A stretch of DNA of 24,566 bases from Saccoglossus kowalevskii (Eukaryota > Hemichordata > Enteropneusta > Harrimaniidae): the NCBI RefSeq assembly GCF_000003605.2, contig NW_003128865.1, forward strand, positions 459,920 to 484,485, written 5' to 3'. Shown piece by piece: positions 10,881 to 19,504 of this stretch; position 1 is the stretch's first letter; every line of letters begins with the position of its first letter. The notes below the pieces were generated by a model, which had not been told where the DNA came from, made no database searches, and saw only the letters and a list, made by a program, of their open reading frames with translations. The position numbers and the translations under genes are program-made.

Positions 10881-11459
10881 AATGTCCAAACTAATGCAAT
10901 GATTCCGAAGACCACTTCTAGGAATGGGCGAATATGCATCGCACCAGGGGGTAATAACAAGAATGCACAAACTAATGCAATGATTCCGAAGACCACTTCT
11001 AGGAATGGTCGAATATGCATCGCACCAGGGGGTAATAACAAGAATGTCCAAACTAATGCAATGATTCCGAAGACCACTTCTAGGAATGGGCGAATATGCA
11101 TCGCACCAGGGGGTAATAACAAGAATGCACAAACTAATGCAATGATTCCGAAGACCACTTCTAGGAATGGGCGAATATGCATCGCACCAGGGGGTAATAA
11201 CAAGAATGCACAAACTAATGCAATGATTCCGAAGACCACTTCTAGGAATGGGCGAATATGCATCGCACCAGCGGGTAATAACAAGAATGTCCAAACTAAT
11301 GCAATGATTCCGAAGACCACTTCTAGGAATGGGCGAATATGCATCGCACCAGGGGGTAATAACAAGAATGCACAAACTAATGCAATGATTCCGAAGACCA
11401 CTTCTAGGAATGGGCGAATATGCATCGCACCAGGGGGTAATAACAAGAATGTCCAAACT
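10881..11459. repeat. 81-bp tandem repeat, 7 full copies plus a partial
   Basis: Units begin at 10881, 10962, 11043, 11124, 11205, 11286 and 11367, with a short partial at 11448. Copies are nearly identical. The main variation is GTCC or GCAC at the unit start, with single changes in copy 2 (GGTCG) and copy 5 (CAGCGGG). Because 81 is a multiple of three and the unit lacks stops in three frames, long frames stay open on both strands (minus 10841-11446 and 10866-11573, plus 10899-11483). I see no start context, splice sites or homology that makes any frame a confirmed gene. It may lie in or beyond the 3' end of the gene ending at 11920. Confidence 0.97.
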
Positions 11460-11919
11460 CAAATACAGGATTATATTATTTGAAAGGCACGATTCTGCCC
11501 TGGTACTTCCTTCTATTGGCACACATTTGTACAATTCATCCTTATAAACACCGATAGATAACCATAATAACAAGAAACCATGATAGTTTAAAGTTTCAAG
11601 TTACCTGTGTCATATTTCCTACTTGTCAATAGCACAAATTAACTACTACCAAAGTCAATAAATACAACCACAATATTTCTCTCATAACCCGGCTTGTCGT
11701 TAGTACCCGTATGTACTAACACTTTGGTTCGTAAACCTTTAGTGGAACACTGCGTATATGATATCTCTACCCTATACAGAAGACACGATACATCAGTGTA
11801 CCAGCATGTAGCAGGCAAGTGTAGTTAGCGTTTTAGTACGTTAGCTGTATATCCGATGCGAAACATACTTATTATATTTCTGCACCGTGCCGGAGGACAG
11901 ATTCCTACTGAAACTCAAC
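11460..11919. other. Region downstream of the orphan gene
   Basis: Probably 3' UTR and flank of the minus-strand gene that stops at 11920. No AATAAA is visible on the minus strand immediately below the stop; the nearest one I see is near 10831-10836, beyond the 81-bp repeats. If that site is used, the repeats would be in the 3' UTR. Confidence 0.35.
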
Positions 11920-12128
11920 TTAACACAACATTTCAAAAAGTCGGATAATTCTTGCCAAAGCTTTGTCATTCTGTTCACAATCATAAAGTCCATCTTTCTC
12001 GAAAAATAACATATCGACAACAAGACAGATGTTTTCTCTCTTGCCGATAATGTCTTCGCTTTGTGGATCCACCCTATTGGGTTTGTAAGGGACGTGGTGC
12101 ATCACTATAAGCACCACCTCTGCTTCTT
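11920..12128 (-). CDS. Orphan gene exon 4: second half of C-terminal domain and stop
   Basis: Residues 373-441 and TAA. Contains EVVLIVMHHVPYKP (His383-His384), ENICLVVDMLFFEKDGLYDC and the C-terminal helix KALARIIRLFEMLC. Acceptor TTTCAG. The clean stop after a predicted helix supports a complete gene end. Confidence 0.87.
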
Positions 12129-12672
12129 CTGAAAGACAAAATAAATGTTGCTGTTACTGATATATTCAGATTTGACAGTGTTTTGTAACATATTTAATCG
12201 ACAATTTTAATGCGTGGATTGTCGGAAAATATTCGGGCTGCGGTAATTTGAAAATGGCACAGAATCTTTGTGAACCGACTGACGTCTAAACATGATATCA
12301 AAAATAAAGTTGCAAACATTTTCGCATAATAGTCTCAAAAGTTCAATAAGACTCCAGGAATGATCTCAGAGTGCAACTTTAAACCCAATGTCATGTACTG
12401 TATTTAAAGAGTCTTGTCATGTAGTCAGTCCGCACCTTCTTCGAGGCTCCGAACATAATGAACAGTATTTATGCTATACCATTTATACAAAAGGTACATA
12501 AGCGATATTCAGATTTAGCAAAAAGCTAACCTCTCAACATAAGGAATGAATTATTAAAAGTGTGTTGCGCTTCGTATTTTTTAAAGTAATACCAAGTCAA
12601 CATGGGGTTACAAAATGAACACACACGGGGTTACATTTTTGGTGTTCAAGCGAATAAAAATCGTTTTATTGC

Positions 12673-12706
<34 letters not shown>

Positions 12707-15700
12707 AATATACGACATTTTATATATCACTACATGTTTACTCATTTGGTACTACAAGAGTAAGTTTGGCTCAGGTTTCATAAACAAGGAAATATTGGAA
12801 AAAATAAAAAAATAAAATTAATATAAATATTGGAACGAAATCCACTACAGAACAACTTATTCTGTTGATTGGACACACATGTCCCTTATGAGAAAATTGG
12901 TACACAAATAATATATTATTATATATATATTATAGTTCTAAACCAAATATATTTTTCTAGGATTTGCAGTCACAGCGCATTTTATGCAGTGCTTTGTACC
13001 ATTCTTAATAGCAATGTGTTAGTATTTGTACTTACTACTAATCCCCTGAAGTGCATTCTCGACATCGGAGCCAACCCTTGAAGCATTGAGACAGAATACG
13101 AGACACAGCCGTCCAATTGTCGAAGTCTTTGTCCAGTCATCTAAGTTCAGATCAATATGTCTCGATCGTAGATTAAACCTTAGCCGTTCTATAAGTATTT
13201 CGTCGCAATGGTGAAACACGCCACATGCTTTGTAAATGCATGCAACTGAAAGACAAAAAGTATTCTGATATTGTTGCATTCCCTTCTATGGATAACACTT
13301 TCAAACGTCCCACAAGGTCTCACGTCACTATACCTATTCATTTCATATTGTGCTATATTGTTGTTTTAGTAAACAATAGTTAGCCGTCGGCTTTTGGTCA
13401 ATTTTTTTTCAAATATGAAAAAAATTAAGCGGTTTTATTTCAGTGAAAAGTTCATAAGTTGTCTTGGATTCTAGAATGATTAAACTATTTAGTTCAGAGA
13501 ACAAGTTCTATGGTTTAAAAGAATTACACATTATTTAATGAGTATTCCTTTTGTCAATTAATTTCTTTGAATATTGCTGTTTATGTGCATAACTATCGAA
13601 AGCTACGAAGTAACACTAGCAATCATTTCTCAAGGTCACCTATACAAAACAGCACATTTTTACCGAAGACATAGTGCACTGAAATGAATACTCGAATCTA
13701 CTTGATATAATTCACTCGCTTGCAGGCAAATACTGAATGTATTGTAGTGTTGACTTTACATACATGTATACACACAATAGGTGTCAAAGAGTTCATTTCT
13801 CGAAGGTCACTGGTGGGCGGTGAACGGCAAATATTGAGAATACCTACCAGTTTGGAGTGAAGAAGCCCGCCCTCTGCTACCACTAGCGTACATTCCTGGT
13901 GATGGGAACTGTCCTTCAGATGCAGGATAGCCAGAATCCCTATCATCTTCATCGTCATCCAGAACTTCAATTTCGTCATTACATGTACTAACTGCCGGTG
14001 ATGAATAAGATGATGCTCTAGAATGATTCCCTTTGTTTGACAGTGAAGTATTATGATGACCATTCATTTGAGAAAGTCCATTATGTGCGCCATTGCTCTG
14101 TGAAGCATTTTCTTTCATCTGTCGGATTTGGTGGTCCAGTGCTATCTGCAACTGCTCCTTGGCATATTTTATTTGATCATTTATGATTTTCAATCTCGAA
14201 TTCTCTGCTTTTAAGTTCCTTATTTCTTTAGAAAGGGAATCAACCACAGTACTTGTAGATTCATCAACATTGACGCCGTTTTGTTTAGGGTTGTCCTTTT
14301 TAAGAAGTTCTACTAAGTTTCTATTGTCTTTTAATTCTTTTATTTCTTTCTTCAGTTCTAAGTTTTCTTTTTCAAGAACTTCTGCGTAAGATTTCTTGGA
14401 CTTTAACTGCTTGTTTTCTGTGAGTAGCTTGGATATAAGAGTCTTCTGTAAGGAAATCACCTCTCGTCCATTTGGATTATCGACTTCCTCAAATCTCTGT
14501 AAGAATTAAAAATATCATTGATTAAATATTCCAGCAATTATGAGATAATGTAATGAAATGAATTGTAAAACTGTTTTCAGCTAAATATCTTAGGACACCA
14601 CGTTCGGCATAATTGTCACCATACAGTATTGTCGAAGACACAATACTTTATTATTAGCACAATTATCAAATGACACATAATCATTTAGTACCTCTCCGAA
14701 TTGGATGAAAACACACCAGCTAACTGTTCATGGAAAAACCATGCGATTCAGCATTTATGTCTCAAACTAAATCTATAAAACGGCACATAAACAATACAAT
14801 AACTTGCCCGTGTGTTTAAAATTTCCATTTCGCATAGAATAGGTGTTAATTAGTCACAAACTAGGCGCCAACGCATGTACTTTTCTAGTTTCACACCAAA
14901 TTACACATCCACATAAATCGGATTAGTCATCCAACAAAATATGCATTGAATGAGTAGAAACAGCTGCTTCCAATAAAATCGAAGGTGATAAATACTACAG
15001 TAATACTGTCTCCATCATATGCGACATGTGCTATAATACAGATTATAACCGCCATGTATATGACTTACTAGATGAAACGACCTGGTTGATTTAAAAACGA
15101 TAGAATCTGCTTATACCAACGCTGGGTTCAGAACTTATTGGGGTGTTTAAGACTTATTGGATACATTATTGGCACGTGATATCATCCCATTTTATATTGT
15201 ATCCATCTGTGCGTGGGTGATAATCAAGGTCAAGAACTGTATAAACCATGTAGGACAAATGAAGAAGGAGAGTAAAGCCGTTAAAGTATGTCAAGTATAT
15301 GAATACACTGACGTTCTCATGACGGTTATTTGACTATTAAGTCTTTCCATCTTGGGTGTGCACAGGAATGCTGTGCCTCAATCAGCAAAGTTTTCCAACG
15401 AAATTTTACATATGCACTTTACTATTAGGTAATCACAGTTATAGTCTTGTGCTTAAATTAATATACTAGTTTTGAATATAGTCTTGTGCTTAAATTAATA
15501 TACTAGTTTTGAATATAGTCTTGTGCTTAAATTAATATACTAGTTTTGAATATAGTCTTGTGCTTAAATTAATATACTAGTTTTGAATGGCCATAACATG
15601 AAATTCAATACACGACGTATGTTTGCCCCGCACTTCGCCCACACACACCTTTTGAAGTGTCACATATATTATGGGATATTATGCCAACGCCTTGTTACGG

Positions 15701-17625
15701 TAATGGAATCTCCAACAGGTACATTCTCAATGTTGAATAATCTTTCAGCTATTTAGAAGGAGTTCTATCCAGTGTTAAAACGCCAAAAATTATATAATCT
15801 AATACCTGAAAAGCAGACAGCACTGTACAATCCCTGTACGACTAAGCGTATGCCAAAATTTGGATTTGTTTCCGGCGGTTGGCACATTTGATCTTAGAAT
15901 AGTTTCGCTATTTGGTGTGTAACCGGGGTACACATACAGTAAACGTGTAAGATGGCTGGATATATATAATTACATTTACTCCTTAACTATACTGATAAAA
16001 CGCGACAATAGGTGGCTATTTCCATATTGTGTCGAATAATGATGATTATTGAATAGCCAATTAAAGTTATATAGTTAGAAATGTTATTAAATTGGATGGC
16101 TACGTATACGAAGTACGAATCATTTATCACCATATCCACCGGTGCCTGTGTGAGCACCTTGTTTTCCATTTTTCAGAGTTAATGAAGCGTAGGTTTCTTT
16201 GGAGACAGGTCTACATTGTCCGGATTTACAGGTCACGATTTACATGAAGTATTTTTTGTAAGCAGGATTTTACTCTCAGGGGTTCTGTTTTTTAGAGACT
16301 CGATGCAATTTGCGACCAACTGATTGGTAGTAACTGTCTCCTCACAAGAATGTGTTTGAATATATGTTCAAAACAAGCACTCTTCTTGTAAAATAGCATG
16401 CACTTAACAAAGACGAGTACTATGCTGCAATACATGTACATGTAGAGAAGCAGATTTTAAATGGATCGAGGTCATGCACATAAAATAATTTAAAATTATT
16501 TTCTCGTAAACCAACATTGTAACAAACAAGCCAATACAATGTTCTTGTATCAGATCTGTTATCCGTCACGCGTGAGACAAGTTGACATCATTAGACAATT
16601 TTACTAAATACCAATAATATAAAGGTGATAAAGGTTATAAAGGTGAATATTTGCACGTAAACTTTCACCTGTACCATGATTTGCCATTAGTTTAAGTTAT
16701 TATTTTAAACAACATCTAGGATATAGTCTGAGGTGGTGAGGCGAGGAGTGGTGTTAATTAACTAGAATGCCAGACACTTGAACTGTGTAGAAAACAGACG
16801 ATCCACGAGACGAAATTCGCCAAATACACACTTATTCTACTATAAAATGAACTTCAAGTTCAATAGGTCATTTGGGTACTGTCTACGACTGTGCACTGCA
16901 AGGGGTTGTTGTCTCTTTCTATAATTACTAGAATCAAGGACTCTGACATGTAACGAGTTGTCACAGTCGCAGTCAACAGGTGGTCTTTAAACTGAACTTG
17001 ACATTATAGGAGAGACATAGTTAACCTAGTATATGGAACAATGTAGTTTTTTGGGGGTGTTAGGCTACCCAAAGTCTGTTTTTACGAGTTTGTTAACGTA
17101 CACATAAGACAATGCACCCCTGTCTTCGATGTACCACTGAGGTTATTATGTAACGTGTGAAGATATTTACATTCGTCGTTTAGGGCGTGACATAAATTCA
17201 AGGGTCCACATTGACTCGCATGGCAACTCGTTATTAACAGCCTAGCGTGCAAACAGTACAACCTACTGGTTGTGAATTAGGTCATCAATATTTAATATGG
17301 TATAATAAGTTATGACGTCCCATTATAGTTTGCCTAAAATATGTGATCAAATTACCGAAATACTCACATCTAAACGTTCTAACAGAGTCGGTATGTCTCT
17401 CGAGTCGCCCAACATCTTGTCCTTCGGGGCTTCATCGGGTGGCTCCGAATAAGTTGGCTCGCTCCGAAAATTGTATTTTTTCTTCGACCTTGAAAGTCCC
17501 AACCAGCTACTTCTTTTAACGTCCTGACTGGTGTTGGTCGCCATTTTACGTGTCACCCCTTCGTTCCTCATAGCTGTAGGCGAATGCCTCGCCTCCTGTG
17601 ATTCGCCTTTAGAATCCGATGACAT
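11920..17625 (-). CDS. Uncharacterised coiled-coil protein with C-terminal alpha/beta domain
   Basis: Four exons (17625-17368, 14496-13848, 13245-13036, 12128-11920) join in phase to 1326 nt, 441 residues plus stop. The ATG has A at -3 and an in-frame TAG just upstream. Layout: residues 1-86 polar and Lys/Ser/Glu-rich, likely disordered; about 101-155 and 172-215 heptad-rich coiled coil broken by an Asn/Pro/Gly segment; 216-302 a Ser/Asn/His-rich linker with an acidic run (about 260-272) and DSGYPAS (273-279); 303-441 a globular domain of alternating beta strands and helices. That domain carries LCLVFCLNASRVGSDVENAL, VVLIVMHHV, ICLVVDMLFFEKDGLYDC and a final helix. From memory, this pattern (SRxGxDxExAL, then LIVxHH, then VDxLFxExxGLxxC) recurs in uncharacterised fish and bivalve proteins; I cannot give a family name. 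No signal peptide or membrane segment, so probably cytosolic or nuclear and oligomeric. Function unknown. It diverges from the IFI44-like gene. Confidence 0.85.
12673..12706. repeat. (ATT)n microsatellite
   Basis: About eleven ATT units in the intron between exons 3 and 4 of the orphan gene. Confidence 0.95.
13036..13245 (-). CDS. Orphan gene exon 3: first half of C-terminal domain
   Basis: Residues 303-372 plus one base. Contains ACIYKACGVFHHCDEILIER (a C-x4-C-x3-HHC cluster), then GRLCLVFCLNASRVGSDVEN. The hydrophobic strand followed by a helix with conserved-looking R359, G361, D363 and E365 suggests a Rossmann-like layer. Acceptor TTTCAG, donor GTAAGT. Confidence 0.87.
13848..14496 (-). 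CDS. Orphan gene exon 2: coiled coil and acidic linker
   Basis: Residues 87-302 plus one base. Begins RFEEVDNPNGREVISLQKTL, then Leu/Lys/Glu heptads (VLEKENLELKKEIKELK, IRNLKAENSRLKIIND), then a low-complexity linker with DDDEDDRDSGYP. Acceptor TTACAG; donor GTAGGT was chosen because only it keeps phase with the next exon. Confidence 0.88.
14497..17367. other. 2.9-kb first intron of the orphan gene
   Basis: No coding exon recognised on either strand. Holds the four-copy 37-bp repeat at 15441 and otherwise unique-looking AT-rich sequence. Confidence 0.6.
15441..15588. repeat. 37-bp tandem repeat, four identical copies
   Basis: Units start at 15441, 15478, 15515 and 15552 and read ATAGTCTTGTGCTTAAATTA followed by ATATACTAGTTTTGAAT. 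I see no difference between copies, so expansion is recent. Intronic. Confidence 0.97.
17368..17625 (-). CDS. Orphan gene exon 1: disordered N-terminus
   Basis: Residues 1-86, MSSDSKGESQEARHSP to LLERLD. Rich in Ser, Lys, Arg and Glu, with a basic patch SRSKKKYNFRSE that could be a localisation signal. Donor GTGAGT, phase 0. Confidence 0.85.
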
Positions 17626-18400
17626 TATAATCGCATAGTCTATCTACCTGAGCGGCGAATTGTTTTTCTGTGAATATGTGAAGATACAGAGAATCCTGGT
17701 AGCGCAGTAGACGTAACGCCTGGTGTAGAAATACTAAACTAAAGCATATAATATGTAAGCATAAACAACGCTTACTATGGCTGCTACGTGAGTTTGTGAA
17801 TAATGAATTGTGTATGTGTAATGAAATGCGCATAGTCCGCATAACACAATTTACATGAAAACAGACTCACACCCTCTGTTGTGGCTGTCGTATTCTGTAA
17901 CTGGCCTCCCACTCACACAACTGGTAATTTAGATCAATTTTAACTGCAAATTCAACGTTTATATAAAATGCGATTGTCCACCAACACGAAATATCAATAT
18001 CGTTTTCACAGTTTAATTAATACTAATTTCTTTAATCGGTGAACAATAAAAACGTACATTTACACGTTAAATACAACGGGGTCGCGGCCATTCTCTGACC
18101 ACCTTTGCATATTATTACCTTTCACTGTACGATCAATATACCGTTACGCATAAATTAGCATATATGCAGCCATTTTCTAATGTTGACACGGTGACCCAGA
18201 GTGTAGCACTGCCAACTTTAACTGGGTATATTTTTGCCGAGACATTTGCCAATCGATGAAAACTGGGCTTACATATATCATATGCGGTGGGTTAACTGAC
18301 AAAAGTGTTTTACCACATTTAGGTACGTTTGTATTTCATATATATGTGTCGATTTCTACTGACTAGATTGATACTCACTCTGTTGATTCTCGCTTTTAAT

Positions 18401-18428
18401 CATGGACCCTACAATTATAGGGTCTATG
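18401..18428. repeat. Inverted repeat, 11-bp arms
   Basis: Arms CATGGACCCTA and TAGGGTCTATG around CAATTA pair at 10 of 11 positions. Possibly the remnant of a foldback element or a hairpin in a 5' region. Confidence 0.6.
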
Positions 18429-18941
18429 TTTCAATGGGAAGTTCAATGCCAATCGTCCTTTGTTGCCATGTTACGAGGCGATTCGGCCAGGCAGATCTAA
18501 CGTAGGACACCTTGACCTGTTGAGATGGGTACATAACAATGACGTGCGTGTGGTCATCGAAAAATTACAGTGATTACGTGGTGCTGGAGTAAAACAGCTG
18601 ATTCCACAGCGGTCGATATACCAGATATACCACCCATTGTAATGCAGGGTTGTGTTAGAATGTATGTGGCTACAACCATTATAGTAACGAGTCATGCCGA
18701 CATATTTGTGCTCTACATGTAATGGCGAGTATACATATGTTAATCCACCTATGGAGATAGCACTAATCGTTGTCATATATAGCATCATAACAGGTTTATT
18801 AACACAGGTTTCAAACAAGGGTAATACAAGATACAACATTCAATTCACTATCTAGGATTGCTATATCGAAAGAACATGTTCACATTTAATCAATAGGTAC
18901 ACGATCACATATAGCCTAGACTGTTGAATAGTATATTCGTG

Positions 18942-18967
18942 CACAGTCCCTCTATAGAGGGACTGTG
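18942..18967. repeat. Perfect 26-bp palindrome
   Basis: CACAGTCCCTCTA followed by its exact reverse complement. It looks like two transposon terminal repeats fused head to head, as left by a short foldback element. It lies in the divergent intergenic region, about 0.5 kb from the IFI44-like start. Confidence 0.9.
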
Positions 18968-19452
18968 ATTCGTGTCACTTCTACTGTCACGACTGTTTGC
19001 ATGGAAATGTGCGAAATACAGTACAAACTACATGTGTATATAATACCCACAGACCCGTCGTCACTGTCGTAAAATATGTTTGTATTTGGTGATTTGCGGA
19101 TATAATGTTTACGGTTAAACATATTTCATGTTAGCAGTAACATATCTACCGGGTAAATGACCTGGTGAACAATACCGTAAAGTACGTTTTCAACAAAAAC
19201 GAGAGGCGCACCCAATGATAAAACAGATGCATCCTTTCTTGGGGTCGGTGTTGCATTGTATGTCAAGTCATGCAACTACAGTATAATGGTTTATAGTACT
19301 ATGGTGAAATGCTCGTCCCCGGATGCTGGAGTCAATGTCACATGACATTGCGTACAATTTCATTCACGTATTACTAACCACGTCTACGTCTTAATTGGCT
19401 AAGTTCTCATTTGACTTGTATTTTATTTATCTTTCTTGGCAGCTTTCAATCA

Positions 19453-19504
19453 ATGAACGATCTAGCAGACATAAGCGAGCCCGAGGAAACATACGCGACA
19501 AGTG
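19453..19504 (+). CDS. IFI44-like: IFI44-like exon 1 (first coding)
   Basis: Residues 1-17, MNDLADISEPEETYATS, plus one base. Acidic. Start is the first ATG after acceptor TTGGCAG at 19436-19442; donor GTACGT. A start at M23 in the next exon is the alternative. Confidence 0.65.

Larger units (their letters stand above)
17626..19442. promoter_or_regulatory. Divergent intergenic space between orphan gene and IFI44-like gene
   Basis: About 1.8 kb separate the two start codons, which point away from each other. It must contain the promoter of the orphan gene and probably that of the IFI44-like gene, unless the latter has far-upstream noncoding exons. I found no convincing TATA box, ISRE or kappaB site by eye. 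Two inverted repeats (18401, 18942) are the only clear structures. A 122-codon minus frame at 18471-18839 has no recognisable family. Confidence 0.4.

Noticed and set aside
10841-11573. Three long overlapping frames in the 81-bp array as protein genes
   Set aside because: They result from a repeat length divisible by three and cannot all be real; no evidence favours one.
14183-14389. Plus-strand 68-codon frame
   Set aside because: Antisense shadow of the coiled-coil exon.
18471-18839. 122-codon minus-strand frame
   Set aside because: Longest unexplained single frame, but no recognisable motif or domain, and no splice context linking it to a neighbour. Kept out as unsupported.
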